Of a stretch of 64,000 bases of DNA, positions 51,401-61,060 are shown piece after piece. The position numbers and the translations under genes are program-made. The stretch is from Emiliania huxleyi CCMP1516 (taxonomy: Eukaryota; Haptophyta; Isochrysidales; Noelaerhabdaceae): NCBI RefSeq assembly GCF_000372725.1, contig NW_005198017.1, positions 296,286-360,285 on the forward strand, given 5' to 3'. Position 1 is the stretch's first letter. Every line of letters starts with the position of its first letter. Below the pieces are notes generated by a model. It was not told the DNA's origin. It searched no databases and saw nothing but the letters and a program-made list of their open reading frames with translations.

Positions 51401-51619
51401 AAGACGTGGAAGGGCATGTGGGCGGGCGCGGGCTCAAAATTGGCAGGCACGAAATCGGTCAAGATCAACTTCTACGAGATGATCACTGCGAGCACCACCA
51501 AGGGGTTGATAGAATTAAAGTTTGCTGAGGGCGTCACGGTGAAGCTGTCAGTCGTCGGGTTCGAGGCGGGCGAAAAGCCGGGCTGCTGCCACTTGGGCAA
51601 CAAGTGCGGCTGCTTCTGA
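48413..51619 (+). CDS. LCAT/PDAT-type acyltransferase with C2-like and EF-hand-like segments
   Basis: A single exon of 1068 aa from the ATG at 48413, with an average, less GC-skewed codon use. The LCAT/PDAT alpha/beta hydrolase core has FPYDWRAALSKLEARDKYF, the nucleophile elbow VVMSHSMGG (Ser-415), FVPIASPNLGA, then Asp-843 in SGDGTVPYWS and His-874 in KGAGHRTIN. This gives a complete Ser-Asp-His triad. PDAT moves a fatty acid from a phospholipid to diacylglycerol, making triacylglycerol; relatives act as phospholipases. Around residue 226 an EF-hand-like loop (DQTEDNVLTQDE) is inserted. A C2-like segment (GDTYVKLEVAGKSVVL ... NIFQFSWEEG) lies between the nucleophile and Asp, and a second near residues 945-1050. 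The chain ends GCCHLGNKCGCF, where CGCF fits a CaaX box. No transmembrane helix was seen, unlike typical PDATs. Confidence 0.8.
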   Translation: MATKGPDKPYPTQAHLKKLWDRNSYKPRKYVEAQAKTAGRSLSRGVVAAAAATTVDSSDEEELGVEGQANLFAPSSEVGESTNKLTLMMSTDKKETNMLGSGQDPNQQIGFLPEIMSMSQIGNTMLDRVNIFSKSSESYLPDWLADKTNPAKCLKQMGFRPKMPIACINSMGGCQLEVLESTLRPKWVGGKVVLDLPMVTEGFLTNQFSMYTGSAWKSKMKDILDQTEDNVLTQDELRGFIEAHDSLKKDADVQSCLKQIESSGATDDAMLSLLEPVKGQLIQAATEEQFDQGGISEYTVYAQAVYAQHMEMVDGWKDPSGIKVRPVEEPNSLDTIMAMSDLPIIKDVSALMGPILAPLVEFGYEPGKNIRAFPYDWRAALSKLEARDKYFSRMVDGIESMVKSNGQKCVVMSHSMGGRIALYFFHWMTDSSFGKSKGGKQWLDEYIHSFVPIASPNLGAASGSIQHIFPGTVMGLCPAVLNAADGLAMIRSMASICSLWGSGKNLMYTAGSHYFFTRKQGAFHIELLSATYDESVTGDTYVKLEVAGKSVVLKSSTKKGPTPTFGNIFQFSWEEGPDDAENRTLHIKFLQKRGLTGLRDHVFAETHLAFSNTPEGGVTAISVGALDDSVKLYSAPGSWSLLDGVAVGDSVKLKMRVKWIPSNAPVPKFYEMSASYSFATHSSWCTGLGGSGDEGTSEEKQQLLKEAGITEWVPSGKHEYDARSFGDMLALEELPALHAQLTDLCAKDLIFRKTADGLAPALKLVLPIYGCEVDTDIGLVMTRKDAVWEAGQRLNYFEEDHEAEMHTPGYKIVKGTVREVPGECPQASDTEGKKFGELFRSGDGTVPYWSNRSPEKWAKDGCQVNIIEVKGAGHRTINEQAAAHFSVIMHVADEPDVTLRVEELLITDPFDKVAAKKNPYDKKKMSPTQVGTFLGQTSSADALKVYVRVDFGGQKVETAAVLMDQCTGRVPAEQLFGSTREFVFDPTYQVEATVKVKTWKGMWAGAGSKLAGTKSVKINFYEMITASTTKGLIELKFAEGVTVKLSVVGFEAGEKPGCCHLGNKCGCF

Positions 51620-52159
51620 GGTTGATTTACAGTTTAACATCTACGTGGGCAAGGAGGGCTCTAAGCGGGGCAACGAGCGGCGGGGTGGAGGGGAGCATGA
51701 TGTACTCTGGGTTTCTTTTCACTATAAGAACTCTTCTTCACTTTTGTTGGAAGAAAACACACGGGAAGAAAACGTCACGACTAACACACTACTCACAACA
51801 CCCTCGGGAATTATTTTCTTGTCGAACAGCAACACCGGGCCGCACGGGAGTTGTGCCAGGGAGTTCCGTGCGCTCTGGCTGTCGGAAAGTAGGTAGAAAA
51901 GAAAGAAAACGGACAACCCAAGGTAGGGATGCGGATGGGAGGACGGCACGCCGCCACCACACAGGAATTTACACGATAATCAAGAGGTGCGATACTGCGG
52001 GGGAGTGTAAGGTGCCTATATGGGCTTCCAGTATCGGACCTTCAAGACATGCGCTTTTGGCCGGTGGCCTCCTCGGACACCTACGTAGAAAGGTCAAAAA
52101 AGAATATTATTTGTTCCGCCGCGCGTATTGCAGCACTTGCGAGCGCCACAAGGCCGAAA
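51620..52159. repeat. Intergenic with repeat A copy at 51900-51966
   Basis: The GAAAGAAAACGGACAACCCA run is followed by GGACGGCACGCCGCCACCAC and a truncated end (CACAGGAATTT). No gene seen in the remainder. Confidence 0.85.
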
Positions 52160-53131
52160 ATGTCAGGCACGCGTCACGCGGAAGTGATGGAGGAAGGGGG
52201 TTTCACCATTATCTCCGGCCGCGGCTCTCGCCGGCGGCCAGCTCCGCCCAAGCGCGTGGCGATGCATGCGGCAGCGGCTCCGTCTGAGCCGCTGAGGAGA
52301 GATGCCGCGGGCAGGGTGGCTGGCCTCATGTCCTTGGGAGTGCGAGTGGATGCGGCCGTCGACGAGCTCCGTGCCTCCGCGCTGGCGCGACGGCTGCGTG
52401 CCGTGCTTCGCGGCTTGGCACACCCAGCGTGTGAGCGACCGCCTGTCGAGGCCATCATCTGCCTCGGGCTGGGAAGCTTCGGCACGGCCACCGCGCCGCG
52501 CTACCAGGTGGCACTGGCGCTTCTGCTGCGAGAGGAGCTCCTGGGGGAGGCGGACGGACGGGCGGAACATTGCACTGGCGGCGACGAGGCGGAGACGCCG
52601 TTCTGCGCGTTTGACCCGTGCTTCGACGAGCTAGAGATTGCGTTCCTCCGCTCCCGGGGCTGCGCGGTGCTTACGCGCAACAGCGAGGGGCGCCACTCCT
52701 CCCCGGCGCCCGGTGGCGGCTCGGTCCTCTTCTTCATGCCTCACTGCGGGAGAGCGCTCTACTCGAACCTCGTCCAGCACAACTGGCGGCCCGCCTCCCT
52801 CGCCTCGATGCTCGTCCTCGGCAACTCGTTCGCCGCGCTGAGCGGAGACCCTGGCGCCGAACGCGCCGCCGCTTGGAGCCCCCTCTTCCGTGCGCTGCCT
52901 CTCGCATCAGAGTCGCCGATTGGCGTGCCCGCCGGTTCGGCAGCAACGAGCCGCGGCGGCGGCAGCGGCGAACCGCTCTTCGCAAACGCCTTCAACAACA
53001 CCTCGCTGCACGCCTTTGACGACGACGCGTTACGTGCGCTGCCAGAGGGCTGGTGGGAACGGTCGTTTGAGCCGCCGCCGCGCGACGGTGAGCGCCTCAT
53101 GAGCCTTGACATTGTACCTGCGGAAGCGTAA
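52160..53131 (+). CDS. SRR1-domain protein
   Basis: A single exon of 323 aa from the ATG at 52160 (MSGTRHAEVMEEGGF); an ATG at 52049 lies in frame but adds a leader of different character. The SRR1 domain is clear: ICLGLGSFGTATAPRYQVAL, CAFDPCFDELEIAFLRSRGC, VLTRNSEGRHSS, VLFFMPHCGRALYSNLVQHN and LASMLVLGNSFAAL. In Arabidopsis, SRR1 is needed for clock-regulated and phytochrome B-linked responses; in yeast and mammals, homologues are linked to haem biosynthesis regulation. The biochemical activity of the domain is unknown. The C-terminal third is family-typical but poorly conserved. Confidence 0.88.
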   Translation: MSGTRHAEVMEEGGFTIISGRGSRRRPAPPKRVAMHAAAAPSEPLRRDAAGRVAGLMSLGVRVDAAVDELRASALARRLRAVLRGLAHPACERPPVEAIICLGLGSFGTATAPRYQVALALLLREELLGEADGRAEHCTGGDEAETPFCAFDPCFDELEIAFLRSRGCAVLTRNSEGRHSSPAPGGGSVLFFMPHCGRALYSNLVQHNWRPASLASMLVLGNSFAALSGDPGAERAAAWSPLFRALPLASESPIGVPAGSAATSRGGGSGEPLFANAFNNTSLHAFDDDALRALPEGWWERSFEPPPRDGERLMSLDIVPAEA

Positions 53132-53431
53132 GGCATCACCACCGTACCATATTGATGAAAAAGGGAATTCTGGTTCGTTTCACGTTTGTCGGTTCGTGTC
53201 CAGACTCTGCGCAGAGACAACCTGTATCTAAACAAGTGGTCAATGGCAAACCATCTATCACTATCTGCATATGTCATCCCCCGCTCTCGCATACACATCG
53301 GCATCCGCACTTGCTCACCGAAGCTGTGCTCATGCCGCACGCCCAAGCCCCCCTTTCTCTACCCGCTGCCCTGAGAGCAGATACCTCCCCGAACGGGACG
53401 CAGCTCGGCGGTCACGGACTCGTCACAGCTG
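53132..53431. other. Intergenic, nothing recognised
   Basis: Lower-GC sequence between convergent genes (SRR1 on +, methyltransferase on -). Confidence 0.5.
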
Positions 53432-53714
53432 TCATCCCGGCAGTCGCTCAAACAAGTAGAAGGACGCGTCTCCTACTCGCAGGTGAGACCTCTGTTACGA
53501 GAGTGCGCGGGGGCGGCGGCTGGTGCGGTGAGAGAGCGCTGCCGAACGACATCTCCATCACGACCTTGTGGGGCGGCTCCGGCGGCGGCAGCGGCGCCAC
53601 CACGGAGCACGGACGGAAGGCGCCCGAACCAAAGCAGGGCTGCATGCAGATTACTCGCGCGCCCTGCCGGAGCGCGGTCGCGGCCTACGCGGAGCGCGGG
53701 TCGAGAGTCTGGGC

Positions 53715-53803
<89 letters not shown>

Positions 53804-53810
53804 CGTGTGC

Positions 53811-53841
<31 letters not shown>

Positions 53842-55045
53842 AGGGGGGGGGGGGGGGGTTGTGCTACACCTGCTCCAGCTCTGAGACGAGCTCCGGCGGG
53901 AAGCAGAGGGAAGTGGCGAGCAGCACATCTGCCGACGACCACTCGCCTGCGCCGAAGCACGCAACGCAGGGGGGTGAGGCGCGAGAAATGCATGGCGCGG
54001 CAGACCGACCGCCGGCCGCTCACCCACAGTCTGCAAAAAGTCGCCGCACAACAGCCTCACCTACGCGAAGAGTCCGCGAAGAGTCCCCGATCGGTAGCCG
54101 CAAGAGTTGTGACGCCGCGCAGGGAGGGAACTGACCGGAGCGATGCTGCCTGGCGGCGGCGCGCGAACGGCACCGCTGCCCCCGCCAAGCGCGGGAGAAG
54201 CCCCCGCGACGCCGTTCCCGGAGCAACTGCTGCCGCCACCAGCAAGGCCGTCGGCCCCCTCAGCACGGCCGGTGCTGACGCCGCCGCCGCTACTGCTGTT
54301 GCTCCCGCCCGCGGTGCTGCCAGTGGCGCTGCCGTTTCCGCCGGCGCCGGTGCTGCCACCGCTGGCGGTGCTAGCACCGGCGCAGCCGCCATGAGCCGGC
54401 GCCGCCGCGTCGTTGAGGTCGCAGGACTGCAGGCCGAAGCAGCCGTCGGCGGGGCCCGAGAGGAAGTCGAGCAGCAGCGCGTGCGCGGAGAGGGCGGCGT
54501 CGTGCAGCTGAGGCACGAGCTCGACGCCGACGACGAGCTTTGCGGCAGGGAAGGCGAGCGCAGCGCCGAGCACAACGCGGCCGCACCTGCGCGCGGCCAG
54601 CACCGGGCAGGCGTGGAGAGGGTGGCGGGAGGGGCGGGGCGGAGCGAAGCGCCGGCGGCGCACCCCGAGCCCAGATCGACGAACGTCGCGCCGTCTCGCA
54701 CACCTCCGACGGCGCGCAGCAGCTTTCGGAGCGGCACGAACTCCGCCTCGCCGTACGTGAGCGAGACAAAGTTGTGGTCCTCGACGGGCGGTGTGCCTAT
54801 TCACAGCCACGCGCGTGAAAGCGCGCCGTTCACAGCAGAGCCGGCCGGCTTGTCAGACGGGGCGCGGCGCGCCGGCATCCATCAACGATGTCCATCGCGG
54901 CGGCGGCGGCCGACCTTTGACGTACTGCTGCGAGAGGGCCGCGCCGTCGACGCCGCAGAAGGCGGCGTCGTACCGCTTGCATGCACGGCGGAGCGGCGCA
55001 CTCTCGAGCTCAGTCCGCTCGGCGACGAGGCGGCAAGTCACCGGC
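53432..55045 (-). CDS. DOT1-like class I SAM methyltransferase (5' exon missing)
   Basis: Exons by phase: 54915-55045, 54664-54796, about 54380-54586, 53870-53946, about 53560-53684, and a last exon ending with TGA at 53432-53434. The spliced chain reads QQYVKGTPPVEDHNFVSLTY, then GEAEFVPLRKLL, GATFVDLGSGCGRVVLGAAL (SAM motif I), VVGVELVPQLHDAA (acidic strand 2), EWSSADVLLATSLCFPPELV, QGARVICMQPCF and finally GDASFYLFERLPG. This order matches DOT1-type histone methyltransferases and a related uncharacterised protist/bacterial group (YGEAEF, DLGSGCGR, GVEL, W..ADV). The product could methylate a protein, but DOT1 identity is unproven. The 54915-55045 exon begins without an ATG, so an upstream exon is needed. 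The junction after 54.38 kb and the last splice are approximate. The intron 53685-53869 holds a TG microsatellite. Confidence 0.65.
53717..53840. repeat. (TG)n / (TGCG)n microsatellite plus G run, intronic
   Basis: About 42 TG units grading into GTGC repeats, then 17 or so G (53842-53858), within an intron of the methyltransferase gene. Confidence 0.95.
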
Positions 55046-55390
55046 CTGCGGGCGGCAAGGCGGCGGAGGGGCGGTCAAGGGGCCACAAGCGGTCGGGCGG
55101 GCGCGCGAAACCGTCCGCGGAGCGAGAGCGGGGAAACGCTGCGCACCGTGACGCCGGCAGCGGCTCGGGCGGCGGCGGCGGCGGCTGCGGCGGCCTGGGC
55201 GGCGCGGGCACCGAAGTGCGGATCGCCTGCCCTGCCTTTGCCGGCGTCGGCAGCCGCGTAGTGTACCTAGAGGTAGAGAAGAAAAACCTAGGAGACGGGT
55301 GCGACCAAAGGATCGTGCACTGGACTCGGCGCCCGTGTGCACACCGCGAACCGTGCATGCTCGAGCGAGTGGCATGAATTCATTAATTCA

Positions 55391-56462
55391 TTAATCTCGC
55401 ATGCTCGAGCGAGTGGCGCAGCGGTGAGAGCATCGGGAAGGCTCCCTCGCGCTGCTAGTCTCTGTTGCATCTGGGCTTGGGCGCCGGCGGCCAGCGTGCT
55501 CAAAGGTGAGGCTCTCCCCCTTCTCCAAGTCGCGCGGCGCCCGCACGATGATCGGCGTCTGCTCGGGCGGCGCCGCGGCGGCGGCGCCGGGCGGGGGCGG
55601 CGGCGGTTCGTTGCCGCGGAGCATGCGAAAGGTGCAGCCTATCCCGTGCGGTTTGACAGGTGAGCGACTCCCGAGGGGCGCTTGGCCAGAGGAGCGCAGG
55701 ACCGGGGGGCGAGCTGGGGCGGGGGCAGCTGGCGGGGAGGTGGTGTGGCGGAGAGGAGTGGGTGACGGGGATGGAGGCGGTGGAGGCGGTGGGCTTTGGC
55801 GGGGACGGCGCGGCACCGAGTGCAGTGTGCCCAGACTCGATGGACGGCGGCATCTCGCCGGCGCCGAGCGACCCGATGGTGACGTGGACCTCCGACGGCT
55901 CCCACACCCACGCCGAGCAGGAGAGGGTCACCTCGATGGTCGACGCGCCGTCGCACGAAGCCTCGCGAGAAAAGGTGTCGCACCAGTCGTAGTTTCGCGC
56001 CGCGAGTGACGCAAAGTGGTTCCGCCGCGACGCGAGCACGTACGCCCGCTGCCCGATCTCGCAGCCGGCGACCAAGGCGGGGATTCTCAGCACGAGCGTG
56101 CCCCGCCCGACAGCGCGCACCGTCGCACGCACGAAGCGGCGGCAGTCATCTGGGACCTCGCCACCCTCGTCTATCAGCTCTGTCCGTTCGACTGTGGGGC
56201 GCTCCAGCGGCGCGCGGACAGCCAGCACGCGCTTGGAGCGCAGGAGCCGCGCGGCAGCCTTGCTCCCAACCACAGGCACGGACCAGCAGATGGCCACCGG
56301 CGCTGCCGAGTCGTCCCGGCAGCGGAGACACAGTCGGTCGTCATCCACCCGCAGGTCTATTGACTCGGCGCGCGTGTCGTCAGCAAGCGCCACCTCGCAG
56401 AGCGCGACGTCGTGCGAGATGGTCTGCTGCACGGAGTCCAGTCTCAGCCAGGTGGGCGGCAT
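55391..56462 (-). CDS. Protein with a CS/PIH-like N-terminal domain, function unknown
   Basis: Exon 1 is 55817-56462 and exon 2 runs from 55638 to a stop at 55391, or to an unrecognised donor near 55505. The intron is GT-AG with matching phase. The ATG at 56462 starts MPPTWLRLDSVQQTISHDVA. Residues about 25-85 look like a CS (p23/PIH-type) beta-sandwich: IDLRVDDDRLCLRC, SVPVVGSKAAARLL, KRVLAVRAPLERP. A second segment (ATVRAVGRGTLVLRIP, RNHFASLAARNYDWCD, SCSAWVWEPSEVHVTIG) is unassigned. Exon 2 gives CTFRMLRGNEPPPPPPG and IIVRAPRDLEKGESLTF; the last part is faintly like the end of a SET domain, which is not claimed. CS domains usually mark HSP90 co-chaperones. Confidence 0.5.
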
Positions 56463-57006
56463 CGCGCTCGCTGGCGCCAACGCCAATCCTCGAACAAGGC
56501 AACGTCGACGAATCGGGCGAGATCACTTCTTCACACCTTCTCTCGAGGTTCTCGAGGTGGAGCATGCTGCTCTAGCCTCACATGTCACTTCCTGTCGTCT
56601 GTTGTTTGTTGTGCCCTTGTTTGTTTCTCTTGGCACCTTGGAGTGCTGGGGGGGGCGACAGGGAGGATGTGGCCTTGAGTTATGTGTACGCCAACTCAGG
56701 GTGTGTGGCAGCCAGCTGGCTGTGTGTCTTGTGAGCTTGTTTGTGTCTGTGTGTCGCTCGTGCGTGTCGTCATCATCTGTCTAGCGTCCACCCATACCGC
56801 GTTGGTGTCCAGTCCGAGCCTGGCTGTTCTTCACCTTTCTACCTACCTACCTACCTAGGTGGAGATCCTTTGGCCGCGTTGGGTAGCGAGGATTGGTGTA
56901 ACCCGAGCCACGGAGGCGTGTTTTCTGACGGCCGTCAGTGCACGGAGTTGCCCCTTCTCCGACTGCCCCGGCTAGTTCCCGCACGCGGGGCTAACCCTCG
57001 GAGAGT
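56463..57006. other. Intergenic; short repeats only
   Basis: 56855-56895 (TTTGGCCGCGTTGGGTAGCG, AGGATTGGTGT) recurs at 57556-57600. A CTAC tetranucleotide run lies at 56841-56856. Confidence 0.6.
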
Positions 57007-57238
57007 ATTCTCGTATTACTAGCTCTGAGTAGAGGGTGCGTTCTGCTGCTAGGGGAAACCCGGAGCGCGGAGCTATCCCTCGGAGACCCGTGTTATGGCC
57101 CTGCGACCGCGCACCCCCGGGGCTAGGGCTCTCTAGCCCGTAACCCGATGCCGATCATCCGGCCCGCTGGGTGCGCTTCTGAGCTCCCCGGCCCTGGATG
57201 TGAGGTTGATAACTGCACTCCAAGTGCTCCAAGTTCCC
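57007..57238 (-). repeat. Dispersed repeat F, left copy
   Basis: Reverse complement of 62834-63066 over its whole length. The outer end is AGCTCTGAGTAGAGGG; the inner end is CACTCCAAGTGCTCCAAGT. It includes a 7-bp-stem hairpin GGGCTAG...CTAGCCC at about 57118-57138. Confidence 0.9.
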
Positions 57239-57591
57239 GAGGTCGCGCGGGGCTGACCCCTGCGTCCCCCGAGACCTAGCGCGGGTGGGTTGGAGGGGGG
57301 CTCGCTGCAAGGAAGGGCTGTGTAAGAAGCCGATCCCCTAGTCCGCCCCGCTCCTCCCCATCGCGCATCGGGCCGCATGTGAGCGGCCACGCCTCGCAGA
57401 TTCGTTTTCGCGCCTGGGTCAGGCGCGCGGGGCATCCCCCGGGTCGCTCGCTCGACCAGCGATCCGAAGAGTGGCCGCTATGTGAGGGAAAGAGCGGGCG
57501 GGGCCCTCGACGCCTCTGTCCGTCTCGAGGTTCTCGAATAATTGGATATGAGGATATCCTTTGGCCGCGTTGGGTAGCGAGGATTGGTGTG

Positions 57592-57757
57592 ACGCTTCAC
57601 AGCCTTGTCACTGAGAAGAAAATACCTCAGGGCGCTGTGCGCTGGTCTGTGAGAGTTGAGGTAGGTGCGAGCCCTGGAGGCCCTGGGGATGGGGGGAGAC
57701 TACCCGCGGGCCTAGGCCCGCGCGCAGGGGGGTGGGACATTGAGACCGGTCATGAAG
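57592..57757 (-). repeat. Dispersed repeat G, left copy
   Basis: Reverse complement of copies at about 60797-61060, 62128-62290 and 62290-62456. Contains GGCCCTGGGGATGGGGGGAG, ACTACCCGCGGGCCTAGGCC and GGTGGGACATTGAGACCGGT. Confidence 0.92.
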
Positions 57758-57884
57758 GAGATGTTGAGACGCCCCTGCTGCGGTCTCCTCGCGGAAGGAT
57801 TTTGTTACAGATTTGCGAGGATTGGAAAAAGTAAACTGCCGCCGGACGCAAGGACTTTTCTGGGAGCGTTCCGCTGGCGCCCCT

Positions 57885-58718
57885 ATGGGCGAGGAAGCGG
57901 GCGAGGCGGCTGTCCAGGGCCAGGCGGCTGGCGACGTGCTCTGGTTCGCGAATCCCTCCGCGGGTGCTGCCACCGCCTCCGCGCCCGTCGACGCCGGAAT
58001 CCCCACGCTTCCGATGAAGCGCAAGTCGCCGCCACCCGAGGAGCCGGAAGCGGCCGTGCAGCCCCTAATGCACGTTCAAATGGGAGGCCCGCCCCCCACA
58101 GCAGCGCCGGTTATCGAGGCCGCACCCGTGGTGCAGATGGCCGTAGCGCCGGCTACCGAGGCCGCGCCCGTGGTGCAGGCGGCCGCGGGCCCCGTCGCAG
58201 CGGTCGCCGCGGCGGTCGCTGCGGCGGCGGTTTCCGCCGGCCCGCCCGTTCGGCGACCGAGGGGCCGCGCGCCGAACGACGAGAGCGGGCGGCCAAAGGT
58301 GTGGAACCCAAACTTGGCCTGCTGGGTCGAGGACACCGGCGAACTCCCCGCGGCTGTCCCCGGCTCGGGGACCTCGGCAGCGGAGGCCGAGAAGCAGAGG
58401 AAGAATGCAGAGCGGCAGCGGGAGCGGCGGGAGCGAGGCGACTGGAATCCGCAGGACGAGCAGTGCTGCCCGAAGTACGCCAAGAACACGCTCAAGTCGA
58501 GCCGCATCAAGGGCGACCCAATGCTGGCGGGTATGCTCGAGAACCACAAGGCGGTCCCGGCGACCCCGTTCTGGCGGATGCTGTGCAGCAATGATTACCA
58601 CACGACGCGGCGCGAGATCACCAATTTCCGCTCGCGCCAGCAGCAGAAGGCCAAGAAGGCGGCGGCCGCGGGCCTGGCAGCGGCGGGGCCGCTCATGGCC
58701 CTACCGTATGCAGGGTAG
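57885..58718 (+). CDS. AT-hook-like hypothetical protein
   Basis: A single exon of 277 aa from the ATG at 57885. The N-terminal half is Ala/Pro/Val rich (APVVQMAVAPATEAAPVVQA repeats). An AT-hook-like RRPRGRAPNDESGRPKVW then leads into VWNPNLACWVEDTG. A charged helix follows (AEKQRKNAERQRERRERG), then DEQCCPKYAKNTLKSSR and KAVPATPFWRMLCSNDYHTT, of ordinary folded-protein composition. The first 120 bp downstream of the repeat G copy precede the start. No family was recognised; the AT-hook suggests DNA binding. Its position between repeats leaves open that it is carried by a mobile element. Confidence 0.5.
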   Translation: MGEEAGEAAVQGQAAGDVLWFANPSAGAATASAPVDAGIPTLPMKRKSPPPEEPEAAVQPLMHVQMGGPPPTAAPVIEAAPVVQMAVAPATEAAPVVQAAAGPVAAVAAAVAAAAVSAGPPVRRPRGRAPNDESGRPKVWNPNLACWVEDTGELPAAVPGSGTSAAEAEKQRKNAERQRERRERGDWNPQDEQCCPKYAKNTLKSSRIKGDPMLAGMLENHKAVPATPFWRMLCSNDYHTTRREITNFRSRQQQKAKKAAAAGLAAAGPLMALPYAG

Positions 58719-59495
58719 GAGCCCATAGTGTGGAGAGGACTGCCCTGCGCGCCCGCGCGCGCGCGGGGGCCGCTCTGGTAGGCTGTAGCGCCGGACACGC
58801 CGATTAGTTGTCGCGATGTGTCCGTGCGCGTGCGAATTGCGATGTGGGCCTGGCGTTGCGTGTGTCTTTGCTCCAGGCAACGGCCGTGGCGAGAGAGGGA
58901 CACGCTGGTATCTGGGGGGTGGGCGGCATTTTTGAATCATTCAAAAATTCAAAGATCTTCATGTTCCCTGCGGTAGGTAGACATTCTACCTCCCATCCAA
59001 CCCACCGAAACCCGTATGGATGGGTTTTACCGCCGCCTTTTACCATCCATAGCCGTCGGGTTTTACCTCGCGTTCTCTTGGTGTCGTCTATGGTTTGCTA
59101 GACCCATGAGACCATCCTCGCCGCGCTATCGGGCGCCTCCACCGCCGCCCTCAGCCACGCCGCTACGACCGTCGGAGGCGTCAACTCCGCCGTCACATGG
59201 TATCAGCTCTGATCGCGGTCCAGCGCCAGCCCAACACGCCAATCCACCCGCAGGCTCAGCGCCTAACCTTTTGAATGATCTTCATGTTTTCCCCAACCTT
59301 TTGAATGATCTTCATGTTTTCCCCAACCTTTCCTTTAAACTGGTACAATTAGAAAACGGTTACAAAACGAAACGAGCAACTCCGGGAGAGCGTTAGCAAC
59401 CACAGGTGACCTGAGGCCGCGCCCGCGGAGGAGGGCGAGGCGGGGCACGGAGGGTCTCCCGAGCGTGAGATATGACGAGCTCCGACGCCGGCGTC
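58719..59495. repeat. Intergenic with 30-bp direct duplication at 59265-59324
   Basis: Two adjacent copies of AACCTTTTGAATGATCTTCA followed by TGTTTTCCCC. A related inverted ATTCAAAAATTCAAAGATCT lies at about 58937. No gene seen. Confidence 0.85.
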
Positions 59496-60747
59496 TCAGT
59501 CGTTGTACGGGGTCGCCCATGGCAGGAGCGCGCCGAAGCGGAGGTGCTGCACGACCGGCAGCTTGCCGAGCACCTCGCCCTCGTACATGCGCAGCAGCCC
59601 CTTGACCACCTTGTCCCACGAGTCGATGGCGGAGATGTCGTTCAGGTAGGGCGAGTGCTCCCCAAAGGGCCCCTTCTTGACCTTGCGGATGAAGGCGACG
59701 GCGGCGAGGTAGAGGTAGTCCGCCCCCGCCTCGGCGAGCAGCTCCTCGTCGTGGATAGACGACGGCTGGATCCGCGCGTGCCCGACCAGCTGCGCCGCGC
59801 CAAAGACAAACACGAGGTGCTGGTAGTCGTCGAGCCCCCACACGCCGTGCGAGCCGGCCGGCTCGAGGCAGTACGTGGTCTGGAGCCGCCGCATCAGCGC
59901 CAGGTACCGCTCAAAGACACGCAGCACCACGGCGGGCCTGTCTGCCGGATCGAGCACCTGCCGGCGGCGCGGCTGCAGAGGTGGGCGGCGGAAGCGGCGG
60001 CGGAAGCGGAAGCGGCGGCGGCGGCGGCGGCGGCGGCGAGCGGCGGCGGTGGCGAGGGCGGGGAGGCTGAGCGAGGGCGGTGGCGAGGGCGGGGAGGGCG
60101 CGGGTACGGCGAGGGTGCGGCACCTGCATCAGCTCGAGGCCGCGGAGCCAGGCGAGGAGCTGCAGCTCGTGCCCCGTCCCGTAGTCGATCCTGCTCCGCA
60201 GAGGCGCGCGTGTAGGGAGGCGTGTGCCGCAGGAGGGGTGCCGCAGTCCTGTGTGGGCCGCGTGCGAGGGCGGCGACCTGGTCGGCGACCCAAACGCCTC
60301 GGCGAAGTAGGCGGCGAGCTCCGCGGCCGCGTCGGCCGGCGCTGCTGGCGCGCCGCTCTCCGGCGCCGCGCGCTGCTCCAGCAGCTCCGCCATCAGGGCC
60401 GGCGCGCGCTCCGCCATCCGCGCGTGCCACGCCTTGAAGGCTTTGTTCCCATAGCGCATCGCCTGCTGGATTGGCGGGATCTCGTCGATCCACGCTGCCA
60501 TCGCGTCGAACTCGGCCAGGAGCGCGCCGATCACCGGCCGCTCCTCGCATGTGTCCGACACCGCGCGGCCGACAACGGCCTCGGCTAGGTCGTTCGCAAA
60601 CTGCATAAGGGCGGCGTGCGAAGCCGACAGCTTCCAGTGCTGCAGCGTGCGCTGGTCGCAGATGCGCTTCGTGAGCACTCCCTCGTTTTCCGCCGCCGCG
60701 GCGGCGCGGCGAGCCTCCGCCAGCAGCAGGCCTGAGGCTGCGTCCAT
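59496..60747 (-). CDS. PTPA: PP2A phosphatase activator (PTPA family peptidyl-prolyl isomerase)
   Basis: Three exons, 60290-60747, 60124-60190 and 59496-59957, all GT-AG, give 328 aa, the normal family size. The ATG at 60747 starts MDAASGLLLAEARRA. Family landmarks in order: KRICDQRTLQHW, YGNKAFKAWHARM, the short exon IDYGTGHELQLLAWLRGLEL, LEPAGSHGVWGLDDYQHLVF, then KKGPFGEHSPYLNDIS and LPVVQHLRFGALLPW. PTPA (yeast Rrd1/Rrd2) binds PP2A catalytic subunits, loads the active-site metals and restores Ser/Thr phosphatase activity. The loop between exons 1 and 2 is Ala-rich. The gene lies inside a 6-kb segment bounded by inverted copies of repeat F. Confidence 0.93.
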
Positions 60748-60796
60748 TTCGTTGTATAGCGGCCTGGCCCTCTTGCAACACTCGTGCTTCGGTGTG

Positions 60797-61060
60797 AACA
60801 CCTCAACCTCTCACAGACCAGCGCACAGCGTCTAGGACGTATTTTCTTCTCAATAACAAGGCTGTGAACAGCGCCATAGGAGGTACTTTCTTCTCAATAA
60901 CAAGGCTGTGAAGTCCCACCCCCCTGCGCGCGGGGCCTTCTAGGCCCGCGGGTAGTCTCCCCCCATCCCCAGGGCCTCCAGGGCTCGCACCTCAACCTCT
61001 CATAGCGCAAAGCGCCATAGGACGTATTTTCTTGTCAATAACAAGGTCTGTGAACAGGTC
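60797..61060 (+). repeat. Dispersed repeat G, composite copy
   Basis: Contains two copies of TCTCAATAACAAGGCTGTGAA followed by the CCCACCCCCCTGCGCGCGG core and a third CAATAACAAGGTCTGTGAA end. It lies just 5' of PTPA. Confidence 0.9.

Noticed and set aside
53152-55377. 741-codon open frame on the + strand
   Set aside because: It runs through the TG microsatellite and is antisense to the methyltransferase exons, whose splice sites and domain motifs are coherent. The + frame is a GC-rich shadow.
55395-55460. Possible tRNA gene (TGGCGCAGCGGTGAG resembles an A box)
   Set aside because: No B box (GGTTCGA-type) follows at the right distance and no cloverleaf can be drawn.
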